Below, one piece after another: positions 16,794 to 27,088 of a stretch of DNA of 64,000 bases. Each line of letters opens with the position of its first letter. Position 1 is the stretch's first letter. The notes beneath the pieces are model-generated. The model was not told the DNA's origin and ran no database searches. It was given only the letters and a program-made list of their open reading frames with translations. A program made the translations under genes and the position numbers. This stretch comes from Rhodanobacter sp. (GTDB lineage: Bacteria; Pseudomonadota; Gammaproteobacteria; Xanthomonadales; Rhodanobacteraceae). Location of the stretch: contig JANJTA010000035.1 in the NCBI GenBank assembly GCA_024711345.1, positions 248,001-312,000 on the forward strand, given 5' to 3'.

Positions 16794-17758
16794 TTCGGTA
16801 TGTCAAGGCCATAGATTTTCTGCCACTCGTCACCAGCATTGCCTTCGTCATTGGCAAGCTCGTAGTCACACGCCTTCACTGCCCGCGCATATGCTGATTC
16901 GGCACGCGACTTCCACGCTTCACCAAGCCACAACAGCTCATATGTTCCAGGTGCCGACAGGTACGTGTTCGCCTTCGTAATCATCCACTTGAAGAAGTCG
17001 CGACTAATCCAGTCGTAGTAGAAGTAGTCGTTTTTTCGCCAGTCGCATTGGTCAAGGAATTCCACGGCAAGTAGCTCCAGGTAGAAAGACTTGATCGGCA
17101 CCGAGCACCACGCCTGCCATGCCTTCAGCATGCGGATCAGGCGCCGTACATTGTTCGAGTTGCGTGCATCGGCGGCGGTGATCGTATCAACCTCGTGCAG
17201 CGGCATCGTCTTCTTGTATGAGCCGCCGTTCTTGGTGTCGCAGACGTAGTACGAACGCTCGGCGTCGTCGTACAGGAATGCAGGAACAATCTCGACGTTG
17301 AAACTGGTGAAAGCCGCGAGGACGACTGGTCCATCACCCTTGATGTCGCTGGTCGGGTTGGTTGCCAGCAGCTTCCCTTTGACTTCTTGTAGTAGCGCCG
17401 ATTGCTTGTTGCCGTTGTACTGCTCGAACCGATTGTAGACCTCCAAGGGCAGCACGAAATATAGATCAACGTCGCGCGGCGGCCGAATGCGAGTGAGCTT
17501 GGCCCACGAGCCAATGTAGAACGCGTGATCGGTTTCCGAGTTTGAGTTCCAGTACGCATGGTTCAGCGTCTTGACCACACCTTTGAACTTCGTTTCGCCG
17601 TCATTGCGCTGCAAATCAGTGAGCTCCAGGTTGTTCAAGAACGTCCTGAACCGCTTCCTGACGTAGATCCACTTCGGTGCTTCTTCGCCCGCAGCAATCG
17701 CAAGAGACATCAGACTGTCACCGATATTGCTTTGCGCGCCCAGGCCGGAGAAGAGCAC
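16784..17758 (-). CDS. CD-NTase (SMODS-type nucleotidyltransferase), CBASS-like
   Basis: 324 residues. The polymerase-beta-like active site has Gly83-Ser84 (IGSWAKLT), Asp96 and Asp98 (PRDVDLYFVLP) and a third acidic residue, Glu156 (FNVEIVPAF), followed by the helical cap (RLIRMLKAW, SFYLELLAVEFL). These residues are intact, so cyclic oligonucleotide synthesis is expected. With the overlapping SLATT gene it forms a minimal two-gene CBASS-like module without the ubiquitin-like or HORMA accessory genes. The nucleotide product cannot be predicted here. Confidence 0.88.
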   Translation of the reverse strand: MLFSGLGAQSNIGDSLMSLAIAAGEEAPKWIYVRKRFRTFLNNLELTDLQRNDGETKFKGVVKTLNHAYWNSNSETDHAFYIGSWAKLTRIRPPRDVDLYFVLPLEVYNRFEQYNGNKQSALLQEVKGKLLATNPTSDIKGDGPVVLAAFTSFNVEIVPAFLYDDAERSYYVCDTKNGGSYKKTMPLHEVDTITAADARNSNNVRRLIRMLKAWQAWCSVPIKSFYLELLAVEFLDQCDWRKNDYFYYDWISRDFFKWMITKANTYLSAPGTYELLWLGEAWKSRAESAYARAVKACDYELANDEGNAGDEWQKIYGLDIPKWT

Positions 17759-18133
17759 CAGCCCCCTGCGGGCTTAAGCGGCGCACCGTGACTGGGCACA
17801 GTGGTGGTGAGACCGACTCCTTGCGGCTTTGGCTGGACAGCAAAGGCATTTGCTAGACAAAGCAAGCTGTTCGACGGGGGATGGGTCACAATATCTCCTG
17901 AGAGTACGGCTATGCCGATTAAATTTACCGCATTTTGCGGCACTGATATCACCGAAAGCCATCGGTGCATCAAGTTTTCGGGAAGGAAAGGTCACTCTAA
18001 TGCTCGCCCCATGCCAGATTGGGGCGACTATCGGCGGCACCGTCAGCGACTCCGACGATAGATGACAACGATGTGCCAGAAAAATCGAGCTAGCCCTCAA
18101 TGACTACGAGGCGGTAGATTGTGGAGGTCGATG
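17759..18133. other. Intergenic stretch upstream of the CBASS-like pair, 375 bp
   Basis: Short overlapping frames exist on both strands but none has family features or a good ribosome binding site. It must contain the promoter of the CD-NTase gene and the 3' end of the large upstream gene transcript. Confidence 0.5.
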
Positions 18134-20863
18134 CTAGGACAGCAGGAGCATTGCACGATTGGCAAGCAGGTTGCTGCGGGCTAGCTTCTCATCCACGGTG
18201 ATCGCAGCAGTGATTTCCGCAAGCAGGCCCTCGCCGGTCACCTTGTCCGCACCGGTCAACGGATGAAGGGTGGGACCCAGAAGCTGCTGGATGGCAACAG
18301 CAAAGACGTTCTCCTTATACGCAGAGGCAGCTCCGGGACGCGCTGATAGGCGCTGCAACACGGCTCGAGCATCTTCCAGATTGCCGCTCGGGCGCAACAG
18401 TTGGGAGGTAGCCCTGTAGAAGTCCAGTTGGTCTTGCGCTTGTCGCGTCGTGGCCACATCCAGTGCCGATGGGACGACCGCACCATCGAGTGCCGTCCAG
18501 TTCTTTTCTTTCAGAAGCAACTGAAGTCCGAGGCCAAAAAAGCTAAGCCGGAACTCTGGGGGCGCGCGGTCCAAGTTTTGCTGGACTTTATCCAAGTGCT
18601 CGCGGGCGAGCCCGTATTCGCCGGCAACCAATAAGGACTCGATGCGGTGCTGCAGCTCAGGCCAAGTCCAAGGCGTTGAAGCCTCTCCCGGCTTCAGCTG
18701 CCGCAACCTCGCTTGGATGCTGGACTTCGCCGCCACGGGCAGATGCTGCCAAAGTTCGGCAAGTAGGACCGGGTCGTCGGACTGAGCAAGCGCCTGCAGC
18801 ATGGCTTCCTGATGAATGTCGTCTAGCCGACACCAAGCGGCTGCCAGGTCTTGTGCCGGAGAGCCCCCCTCAGGTGTAAGCAGGCGGCTTGGGCTGTACC
18901 TATCCGTGAGGGCTCCAACGCGACCTTTCTCGGTGTGGTCAATGACGCTGCGCAAAGTGAGCACTTGCAAAGCGTCACGAAGCTCCGTCGGTATAACTCC
19001 ATCAGGCCAACCGGCCACGGCGCGTGCGAGCAACCGCACGTGCGCCCTCAGGGTTCGAGCAATGGAAAAGCGCAGGGACGGCTTCTCATCGTCCGGCGTC
19101 TCTCCCAGCAGCTTTGCATTATCGAATGGGACTAGCAGCGCATCTCGATCAGACGCAGCTTGTGTGAATGCAATCGCGACGAGTCGTGCGGCCAGTTTTG
19201 CGGGTAGGCTGGACGCGTCGGTCCATTCCAAGTGCAGGTCGCGCGCAAACTTTAAATACAGTGTGACGATTGGGAGAGCGTCCACCCCGGGCGCGTCCAC
19301 AAGGCAGTCCAGCCCATCAAGGACTCCCGCGAAGCGCGCCCGGGGCACGTTGTTTTCGTAGGCCGCTTGGTCAACTAGGTGCCGCAGCACCACGGACTGA
19401 ACTTCTTTCTTTTCCCTTGATATCATCCCGAGAAGCTGCCGCCCAATCGGTCTCCTCGAATCCGCAACTGCTCTGTTGCCGCCCTCGCTGTCGACATAGC
19501 ACCAAGTAACCAAAGACGCGTATTCCTCAAGGTCGAGCGTGCCCATCCCTATGTGGTAAGCCAGGAGCGATAGTGCGTCTTGGACCGCAAACGCCTTGGT
19601 CTGGGCTTCACGGCTCACATTGCGGTCACTATCCCGTCCCCTCCACGACTCCTGCCGCCACTCGATGGCCAACTTTGTAGCTAGGCAGGCGGTTCGTTGG
19701 TGCATAAGCATATCCACCAACAGCACTGGCGCGGCATCGACTTGGCATAGGAATTTCTGCAACGCCACCGGATGGTCGGCTGCGAACGATATGACCGCCG
19801 CTGCTGCGGTCATGATGTTCGGCCCAGTGCCGACCTTCTCAAGCTCGGAACAAAGCAGGCCAAATGCAAAGCTAACCGTGCTCGTTCCGAACCGCTCCAT
19901 TATGAAGTGTTCAACCTGGGGCCACTTTAACCAATCGGCACGAGACACCAGCGTTCGCGGCGGTACCTTCCTCGGAGTCCCGGCGTACCGCAGTTGATCC
20001 TGCGGAATAGCGAACGTCTTTTCGAGCACTTCTGCGTAGCGTACGGCATCGTTGTCCCAGGCACCCCAAAGGGTTTGGCGAGCCAACGCACGATGAGCGG
20101 CCTCACGGCAATACCGCATCTCGATGGCCCCCCAGCCAGTGTCCCACTTCCAGGCAATTCCAAGGACCTCACACCACCCAGACCACTCCAAGAAGGCTCT
20201 GTCGACAGCCTTGACCTCAGCCTCTAGCAGTGCCGACGAACCACTAGCCTCATTCGCTACGGGAGTCGCTACCTGAATTGAGTTGCCGCTATTGTCCACG
20301 GTACGAGGCTGCGGATTCGGACACAGCCGCTCCCACAGTCGGCCTGCAAGCCAGTCCGGGTATCTAGTAGGAATGTGCCGCTCGAGCCAGTTTTCGACCA
20401 ATATCCTAGCTGCAAGCGCTTGGGCGTCCGGAGGCGGCGTGTCAGTCTTCGCTACGAGCCGAGCGCTGCCTAGCCCCGTTAGAAAGTTTTTTGTGCTTGG
20501 GCTCGGATAGGTGATATGCGAGAACATGCCTAAAGGCGGGCTCTGCATAATCCAGCGTCCGCCATCGAAGAACACCCAGCCCGAACGCGCGAGGTCATCG
20601 AACATCGGGCCGTCGTCTGCAATGCGCTGCTCCGATTCATCCCATATCTTGGCAATATCCTCTGCCCCACCGGGATACTCCAATCGGTAGTGCTGGCACA
20701 GGTCGAGAAGGCTCAGCTCGTCGACCATTTCGTCCGCTCCGAAGATGGGACGTGGCTGACGCGATCGCGACAACCAGCGCTCGAACATTTGCATCAGCTC
20801 GAAGCGCACCTTCAGCGGTGCTCCCATGCCTTCGAGCGGACGCACTTCTTCGAATCCTGCCAT
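18134..20863 (-). CDS. Large unrecognised protein, 909 residues, in defence island
   Basis: The frame is long, continuous and has codon use like the surrounding island genes, so it is very likely real. I do not recognise a family. No Walker A, nuclease or membrane segment stands out. The first 150 residues are rich in Trp, Phe and acidic residues. The last third (about 690-909) is helical, with a repeating pattern (EYGLAREHLDKVQ, LEDARAVLQRLSARPG, EKLARSNLLANRAML) reminiscent of TPR-like repeats. It lies alone between the CBASS-like pair and the Mza-type genes, all on the minus strand. A role in phage defence is an inference from location only. Confidence 0.75.
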   Translation of the reverse strand: MAGFEEVRPLEGMGAPLKVRFELMQMFERWLSRSRQPRPIFGADEMVDELSLLDLCQHYRLEYPGGAEDIAKIWDESEQRIADDGPMFDDLARSGWVFFDGGRWIMQSPPLGMFSHITYPSPSTKNFLTGLGSARLVAKTDTPPPDAQALAARILVENWLERHIPTRYPDWLAGRLWERLCPNPQPRTVDNSGNSIQVATPVANEASGSSALLEAEVKAVDRAFLEWSGWCEVLGIAWKWDTGWGAIEMRYCREAAHRALARQTLWGAWDNDAVRYAEVLEKTFAIPQDQLRYAGTPRKVPPRTLVSRADWLKWPQVEHFIMERFGTSTVSFAFGLLCSELEKVGTGPNIMTAAAAVISFAADHPVALQKFLCQVDAAPVLLVDMLMHQRTACLATKLAIEWRQESWRGRDSDRNVSREAQTKAFAVQDALSLLAYHIGMGTLDLEEYASLVTWCYVDSEGGNRAVADSRRPIGRQLLGMISREKKEVQSVVLRHLVDQAAYENNVPRARFAGVLDGLDCLVDAPGVDALPIVTLYLKFARDLHLEWTDASSLPAKLAARLVAIAFTQAASDRDALLVPFDNAKLLGETPDDEKPSLRFSIARTLRAHVRLLARAVAGWPDGVIPTELRDALQVLTLRSVIDHTEKGRVGALTDRYSPSRLLTPEGGSPAQDLAAAWCRLDDIHQEAMLQALAQSDDPVLLAELWQHLPVAAKSSIQARLRQLKPGEASTPWTWPELQHRIESLLVAGEYGLAREHLDKVQQNLDRAPPEFRLSFFGLGLQLLLKEKNWTALDGAVVPSALDVATTRQAQDQLDFYRATSQLLRPSGNLEDARAVLQRLSARPGAASAYKENVFAVAIQQLLGPTLHPLTGADKVTGEGLLAEITAAITVDEKLARSNLLANRAMLLLS

Positions 20864-21309
20864 GCCCCACCCCGCTCTCTAGGTACCGTGCTATGCATTT
20901 TACGCGCGAAGCTGCACTGTTCCGCTTCGCTACACAGCGGACGTTGCAGCCGGCGCTCCTGAAAGCAGACGGTCACCACCGGCAGAAACCGGTCGGTATC
21001 TGCCTGTTGCAGCTCGCCGTGGCGCCATCGAGCCTCCAAGGGCCGTGATCGGCCAGGAGCGGAAATCGGACGCTTGGTCGAGTAATTTGCGTTTGTCAAC
21101 AACTGCTCGACACACCCTCGGTGCAAGACGTTATTGATTTTTAAGGGAGGCGAAAACATGGCCGAAGTGGCCGCGCATTTGCAGTCGTCAGAGCTGGCCC
21201 GTTCACACGTGAGCTTGGCCGCCTGTCGCCACCGCGGCAGGCACCATATGTCCGAGGGTCCGCGTGTCAGATTGAGACCGGTTCCTCTTCGCACACCGGA
21301 TGATGAGTT
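20864..21309. other. Intergenic stretch, 446 bp
   Basis: No supported gene. Small frames on both strands lack features. The region separates the Mza-type operon end from the 909-residue gene and must hold the promoter of the latter. Confidence 0.5.
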
Positions 21310-23418
21310 TCAGTTCTCAATGTGACGAAACCCTTCGAGCTGACAGCGTTCCGCGATTTCCAGAAGCTTTCGCCAATCTCGTTCCGACGCGATCCGAAGA
21401 ACCGTGTTTTGAGAGGCTGCCCGGCGAATCAAGGCCAGCTCAGGCCCAAAAACATGCTGGTGTAGACCATCCCAATTCATCAGTGCACTCCAGTAACCAC
21501 TAGCCGACTTCAGAACAATTTGCTTCTGAAGGGAGATGCCGTCGTCCTGAGCACCTTGCCGCGTTTTTTCCCGCTCGGTGCGGCTTGCAGTTTCCCGGTC
21601 AATAGACCATTCAAGCGCCGTGGCATCCAGCCTTAGGGGGATCGCTGACACCTTCTCCCAACAAGCCTCTTTTTTTGCCCATTCGCCGACATTCGAAGAG
21701 CCCTCTGGGAGGTCGAGAAGAGCGCGCTGCGCAAGCTGCGCCGCTCGCCTGAAGGTATCCAGCAAACTCTCATCAGCCAGTTGCCTATCCCAAATCCTTC
21801 CAATGTTGGGTTCCCGGCCTCCCTTCCGAACCACGTGGAAAATCAATGACCACGCGTAGGCGACGATCTGGGGGCGATAGTCACCTTCGTACCAAGAGCC
21901 TCGGCCAGCAGAAACGATATCTTCTCCGGCTTTCCACAAAATCGCCATCGCGACAATTTGCTGAAAATATCCGTCGCCAAATCGAGGGCTCATCTCCTCC
22001 CACTGCTGAGTCTCGGTTCGATCGCCCTTGGCCGAGAATTTTCCCGCAAATCGAATGAAGTTCTTCTGTGCACCCAAACTGACCCAGTAGGGCTTCTCTT
22101 CCAGTGCGCTGTCGTACTTTGCAAGCTCGGTCTTGTTGATGACCTGACTGGCGGGATACTCGAGATCGAATGCGTCCTTCTTTGCCTTGGTCAGATATAG
22201 GCGTGCATTCTGGTATTGGCCACGCGCCCGCTCGTAGAACCACTTGCCTTGCACACGCTGACCGGCACGGGCAGGCACCATGATCCGCCTAGAAATCTCT
22301 TCCATTTTTCGATGGAAGGGATGATTGGCGAAGAAATCGGCGATCGCTACTTTGTTTTGAGTATTCGCATACTCAGCGATCTTTGGTATGAGGTCGTGCG
22401 CGTCCTGGCTTGCAACCACAGTCAGCTTCATGGGGACGCTCACGCCATCCAATCCGAGCCGATCTTGCTTCCGTGCACGAAGAATGCTCGATGTTGTCTG
22501 ACCGCCGTTGACGATCTGCAAATCTGAAATTTCGGTGATCCGCAAACCCGTTTCCATAGGCGTCACGGTCACAGAGGCGGCGGTGGCGGCAATCCCATTG
22601 TTGTAGGCAAAGAAGAGAGCTGGCGCGTCTTGGATGGTGGTTCGGATTCCTTTATTGACGCCACCCTTCATTCCCAGAAAGGACCTGACATTACCCTCTA
22701 ACAACCGGCTCCCATATCTCTCGAAAAGATCGGCCAGCAGGTTGCCATCGATCACACATAGGAAGGATTTGAGGCCTGCTCCTTTGGAGGCCTCGATGCA
22801 CTGAATTCCTACAGCCCCGAAGTCTGAGAGGTTGATCTCCAGGACCTCCCTCTCACGTGATGACTCGTAGAGCGCCTTGAGCCGCTGCAGATCCCAGATA
22901 TGGGTTTCGGTCGGTATCCCGGCGAGCTCGGACCGTGACTCGCGCCTGTAGGATCGGCTCAGCGACTGGTTCGCCAAGATGTGGAATCTGATGCAGGTGA
23001 TGGAAGAACGCTTCCGCTTCAGCGTGCTCGCCAACTGATAAGCCGGGCTGGACTCGGTGATGCGTTCGTCCAGATTTCCAGTCAATGCATCCGCAGCGAA
23101 GTTCTCGAGCCAGCCTCGCATTTGGTCGACATCTGAGGTCAGCAGGGTGGTCGGTTGTTCGCCGTCGGTCCATCGGCCGATGACCAAGGAGATGGTTCCG
23201 TCCGATTCATCCTGCTCGGTGAAACCGTGCAGCTTGAGCTGACGGCCCTTGGTTCCCTGCCTGGAATCCTCGGCGAGGATGAACTCGCCAAAGACGGGAT
23301 CCTCCTCCAATCGCTCAGCGACCTCAGAGACGAATGCAATCGTATCCACGAGGTGTTCGGCTGCACCACGCCTGACGATCATCTGGTGAAGTTCTACCAG
23401 AAACTCAGAATCTTCCAT
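21310..23418 (-). CDS. AIPR family protein (Mza-type system)
   Basis: 702 residues. The AIPR (abortive infection phage resistance) core is shown by EGNVRSFLG, VNKGIRTTI, FFAYNNGIAATA and IVNGGQTTSSI. The N-terminal 150 residues and the C-terminal 200 residues are outside the core. AIPR proteins occur in several anti-phage gene sets, and the biochemical activity is not established. The gene is the last of a five-gene operon and starts 9 bp after the DUF4420 gene. The gene set corresponds to the system named Mza, where AIPR is one defining member. Confidence 0.88.
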   Translation of the reverse strand: MEDSEFLVELHQMIVRRGAAEHLVDTIAFVSEVAERLEEDPVFGEFILAEDSRQGTKGRQLKLHGFTEQDESDGTISLVIGRWTDGEQPTTLLTSDVDQMRGWLENFAADALTGNLDERITESSPAYQLASTLKRKRSSITCIRFHILANQSLSRSYRRESRSELAGIPTETHIWDLQRLKALYESSREREVLEINLSDFGAVGIQCIEASKGAGLKSFLCVIDGNLLADLFERYGSRLLEGNVRSFLGMKGGVNKGIRTTIQDAPALFFAYNNGIAATAASVTVTPMETGLRITEISDLQIVNGGQTTSSILRARKQDRLGLDGVSVPMKLTVVASQDAHDLIPKIAEYANTQNKVAIADFFANHPFHRKMEEISRRIMVPARAGQRVQGKWFYERARGQYQNARLYLTKAKKDAFDLEYPASQVINKTELAKYDSALEEKPYWVSLGAQKNFIRFAGKFSAKGDRTETQQWEEMSPRFGDGYFQQIVAMAILWKAGEDIVSAGRGSWYEGDYRPQIVAYAWSLIFHVVRKGGREPNIGRIWDRQLADESLLDTFRRAAQLAQRALLDLPEGSSNVGEWAKKEACWEKVSAIPLRLDATALEWSIDRETASRTEREKTRQGAQDDGISLQKQIVLKSASGYWSALMNWDGLHQHVFGPELALIRRAASQNTVLRIASERDWRKLLEIAERCQLEGFRHIEN

Positions 23419-23427
23419 CGTAAACCC

Positions 23428-24387
23428 TCATTGCTTGGCCCGGATCGCCTGCAGTGACACCACATATGTTGCGGTCCTGATGCCTCCTGGAACCGACGAT
23501 GCCGTCAGTCGTGGAAACCGCTCATCCACTGTGAAGCTTTCGACTTGGATCGGCTCGAACGCAATTCCGTCGTAAAATGAATTTTCGACATAGCCGACCT
23601 CCAGAAGGGATTCTCTGAATTGAGCCAAGGCGCGTGGATGCGGAACAAAGCGCCGCTCCACTTTGGCGACAGCCATGTTCAAAGTCGTTGCACGGGCCTC
23701 ATTCGGAGAAGCCGGACGCAATGTCCAAATGCTCAACCGCAAAGGGAGAGGCGAATCAAGCTGCTGAAGTGAGCTGATGGAAACGCCTTCCGCGTTGGGT
23801 CCAATGGCCTTGACTTCGATTGCCTCACGAGAAAACTGGAAATCCTGGTCCCCGCCGGCCGGCCCCACCCACGCTGTGGTGACCTCAAGCGGCTCGTGCT
23901 TTCCCTCGGCCAAGACCGAGTCCATGAGAAGTAGTTCCGCGATCAGGCCCTTGATCTGAAAATCCGCCAGCAACCCATCCCTACCGTCCTCAAACAACTT
24001 CTGCCAGAGGAAGAGACGCCTGCGCACCAGCTCCACAAGCGCGCCTTCACTCTCTAGGCTCTCGGTCTCATTGATGAGGTCTTGGCATAGCTGCCCAAAG
24101 ACTGGAGCAAGCTCGAGCCTTTGGAGACGAAGAATCATCAGCCATGCATCAGAACTTTTCCTCTCATGTCTGAAATAGTCCAAAGCAGCCGATTGCATGT
24201 CTATCACCGGTGGCTTTCGGTGAATCTCAATCGCCAGCAGCAAGTTTCCTTCACTGTCCACACCACCGAATACCTTCTTCTCGGAATGCTCATCGACCAA
24301 GAAGACAAGGTAGTCACCAGACTTGGGAGGGTTGGTGTGCGCCTTTTCGATTGCTGCTTGCCAAGTCTTCTCAATCAAGGTCTTCAT
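23428..24387 (-). CDS. DUF4420 / PD-(D/E)XK motif protein (Mza-type system)
   Basis: 319 residues from the ATG at 24387, which overlaps the end of the Z1 gene by 17 bp. A longer frame to 24474 would lie within the Z1 gene. The nuclease-like core reads GGDQDFQFSREAIEVKA, with Asp and the E-V-K triad as in restriction endonuclease folds. The N-terminus has a beta-rich domain (GDYLVFLVDEH). In the family this is the presumed DNA-cutting partner of the Z1 helicase-like protein. Confidence 0.85.
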   Translation of the reverse strand: MKTLIEKTWQAAIEKAHTNPPKSGDYLVFLVDEHSEKKVFGGVDSEGNLLLAIEIHRKPPVIDMQSAALDYFRHERKSSDAWLMILRLQRLELAPVFGQLCQDLINETESLESEGALVELVRRRLFLWQKLFEDGRDGLLADFQIKGLIAELLLMDSVLAEGKHEPLEVTTAWVGPAGGDQDFQFSREAIEVKAIGPNAEGVSISSLQQLDSPLPLRLSIWTLRPASPNEARATTLNMAVAKVERRFVPHPRALAQFRESLLEVGYVENSFYDGIAFEPIQVESFTVDERFPRLTASSVPGGIRTATYVVSLQAIRAKQ

Positions 24388-27088
24388 CGGCGTCCTCTTC
24401 CTCATCAAGTAGGCCAATGTTACGGAGGAATACCTTGTTGAGACGGTAACGCACCGATGTCCGCTTGGTCTCATCGAACCTTGGGAAGGAGAGGCTGATG
24501 GCGATCAACAGATCTGGTCCAATTTCGGAAATAGGCATGATGCGCTTGGCGTTCTTGTTGTCCGATTTTGGGTCGGAAGGTTGGATCGGGTGGATTGTGA
24601 GCAATGGGCGCTCGCGAACGTCCCGGTAGGCTTGTCCAGGCGCCCGTTTCCCGGCGCGTTCTTCAAGATCAGCGTTTCGCCATTCTTCCTCAACACGTTT
24701 GGCGACTTCGTCTGAAAGATCAACTTTTTCGTCCGAAATCTCACCAACACGCTGCTTATTGGTTTTCAGGTATCCGGATGCTCCCGGCCTTGTGCGCTCG
24801 AACTGACGTTGACGTTTCGCGACCTGCGACGGGGCGCCATCGGGACCCTCGAAGACGATCCCATCTGCTATTTCACCATCACCTTGAACAACGCAGACGT
24901 CCCACTTCTGCAGTGCGTCAACATCATTGTCGAGAATGAACGACACCAATGGGAGCTCCATGGTCTCGCTGTCCGGAATGAAAGCTTGGTTCAACGGAAA
25001 AATTGTCAACGACCTGAGGTAAGAGGCCACTTTGACCGCATCTACTTTCCGCCAAATGAAACGAGTACCAACATTCTCCGCGCGCCCAAGTTCCTTCAGG
25101 AACCCATCGGTTACCGCTACATTCTCCCGATTTGTAATGGATGACTTCGGGAGAAACGGCGTTTCGATGCCACGGCCACTGAAGGAGGCCTCCAACTCAA
25201 CTTCTTCGGAATGACGCATCTTGTTTTGGGCGGTCACCAACAAGGTGTCGGGGTGCGACTTCACACGAATACCGAATCGGCTCGGTGGCAGCCGATTCAA
25301 ATGCATGTGTCGAATGTCGGATCTGAGTTCGGCCACAACACCGGCAATATGCGCGAACCAGTACTGCGCCTCAGGTGTCATCCAGATGCGGCAAAGATCT
25401 TCATAGCCGGTTCGGTAGCCGAACCAGCGCCCCATCTGAAGCAAGGTGTCATAGGCCTTTGAATTGCGGTAGAAGTAGCTCACACAGAGCCCTTCCAAAG
25501 TCAGACCTCGGGAAAGCGTGAGACCACCTATGGCAATGACGCGTCGCCCCTTCTCCGAGTTCTTGTACTGCCTGTAGTTGAGCTTGTCCTCGGCTTCGGT
25601 CTTCTGATTGATGGTCAGTACCTTGATCGAAGCAACGGAGTCATAGAGCTTCCTCCGGATATCGTCCCAATCCACACCGCACCCAGCATATTGCTCAAGG
25701 AAGAGCGAATGCAGTTGTACGAGGGGTGGGTGACGTGACCACAAATCGTCGTCCGCCAAGTATTGTTTGATTTCATTGACCCGTATGAAAAGCTGACCCT
25801 TCACCGTATCAGCAAGTTTCGATTGCACCTGGGTGAATCGAGTGACATTGATGAGCATGGATCGGTGTCGCAGCGGTTCTTCACGTAGATCACGGATGGC
25901 GCAAGAGAGAAGGAATGCTCCAATGGCGTCTTCCAAGGACTTGGGAAGTTCGTCGACTTCCAATTCCTTCGTGTGTTTGTCCGGGAATGTCTTGGCTGCA
26001 TCATCTATGTCAACAAGCTGACTGTAAAACGGCCCGTCTTCAAAAAAGATCGAAGCTGCACCGATGTAGCTACTCGGCGCTTTCAGGCTGTAGATGAAGT
26101 TGCTTGGAAAGAGGTCTTTTCGCTCCGGGTCCGGATTGATGAAGACGTTTGCGAACGGGGTCGCTGTGTAGCCGATATATGACGCGCGCCGGAACTGGCC
26201 CAAAATCTCCCGGACGAGGCTATTGATCTTGGCGGGGTCTTCATCCTTCTTGGCATTGACAGACGCGTTGTCCGCTTCGTCGTCGACCAAGAACAATGGA
26301 ACGTCAAGATGTGTGTTTCCATGCCGCATCTGTGCCTTGAGAAATTTGATCAACCTACTCAAGGGAGTGGTGTTCTTCTTCAGAACCAGCAGCAAAGGCT
26401 CACCAAGGTTCTGGAGAGGGATGCCCTTGAGTGCTTTCTGGTTTGCAGTGAGGAAGTCCGAGTCGACAGAAGTCAGGACGTTGGGAATGTTGTCTCTGAA
26501 GCGCCCTGCCCCAATCGCCTTGCCGCGGATGCCCTCGATGACCTCGCTGCTGTCCTGACCGATGAAACCTTCGTCCATGCGCTCTTGGGACTGCGATCTG
26601 AGTTCCTCGATCATGCCGGTGAGAAGGACGATGACCTTGTAACCTGCGTCAGCGGCCTTGCTGATAAGCCCGCAGTAGTTGGCTGTTTTACCCGACTGGA
26701 CATCACCCATGACAAGTCCTTGGATCCTCCAGCCACCCTCGATGGCAGGATTCCCGCACTCGGTGAGAATGTTGTCAGTGTCTTCGTCGATCGTCCGGAG
26801 GACCGTGCTCGTGAAGCCTTGGGATTGAAGTTGCTTGACGTAGGAATCCCAGTAGTTCCACCTGATGGCTGCCTTCGCGTCTTCTACCCAAGGCTCATTC
26901 TCGCCACTGGTCAGACCCTCACCTGGACTCATGCTTATTCCAACCATCGCCTCCAATCGGCGTCGGGTCGGCTCCAGATTCATATCTTTGAAGATCATGG
27001 CAAGCATGGCCATGATCTCGGCAAGGAGTTCCTCGGTCAGATCCCGATCTCCAATGATGCCCATGGCCGTGAGGAATGGATCAGACAT
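24371..27088 (-). CDS. Z1-domain superfamily II helicase-like ATPase (Mza-type system)
   Basis: 905 residues. Walker A GDVQSGKT is at 128-135. Motif II reads LVDDEADNAS, motif III YTATPFANVF, and a later motif GGLTLSRGLTLEGL with QMGRWFGYR matches the Z1 helicase C-terminal half. Z1 proteins accompany MORC/MutL-like ATPases and restriction-type nucleases. The gene overlaps the ATPase gene by 8 bp and the DUF4420 gene by 17 bp. It probably remodels or scans DNA for the system. Confidence 0.9.
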   Translation of the reverse strand: MSDPFLTAMGIIGDRDLTEELLAEIMAMLAMIFKDMNLEPTRRRLEAMVGISMSPGEGLTSGENEPWVEDAKAAIRWNYWDSYVKQLQSQGFTSTVLRTIDEDTDNILTECGNPAIEGGWRIQGLVMGDVQSGKTANYCGLISKAADAGYKVIVLLTGMIEELRSQSQERMDEGFIGQDSSEVIEGIRGKAIGAGRFRDNIPNVLTSVDSDFLTANQKALKGIPLQNLGEPLLLVLKKNTTPLSRLIKFLKAQMRHGNTHLDVPLFLVDDEADNASVNAKKDEDPAKINSLVREILGQFRRASYIGYTATPFANVFINPDPERKDLFPSNFIYSLKAPSSYIGAASIFFEDGPFYSQLVDIDDAAKTFPDKHTKELEVDELPKSLEDAIGAFLLSCAIRDLREEPLRHRSMLINVTRFTQVQSKLADTVKGQLFIRVNEIKQYLADDDLWSRHPPLVQLHSLFLEQYAGCGVDWDDIRRKLYDSVASIKVLTINQKTEAEDKLNYRQYKNSEKGRRVIAIGGLTLSRGLTLEGLCVSYFYRNSKAYDTLLQMGRWFGYRTGYEDLCRIWMTPEAQYWFAHIAGVVAELRSDIRHMHLNRLPPSRFGIRVKSHPDTLLVTAQNKMRHSEEVELEASFSGRGIETPFLPKSSITNRENVAVTDGFLKELGRAENVGTRFIWRKVDAVKVASYLRSLTIFPLNQAFIPDSETMELPLVSFILDNDVDALQKWDVCVVQGDGEIADGIVFEGPDGAPSQVAKRQRQFERTRPGASGYLKTNKQRVGEISDEKVDLSDEVAKRVEEEWRNADLEERAGKRAPGQAYRDVRERPLLTIHPIQPSDPKSDNKNAKRIMPISEIGPDLLIAISLSFPRFDETKRTSVRYRLNKVFLRNIGLLDEEEDADEDLD

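Noticed and set aside
17710..18100. Small minus-strand frames upstream of the CD-NTase gene as a third CBASS gene
   Set aside because: They lack ribosome binding sites and family features, and they overlap each other in different frames.
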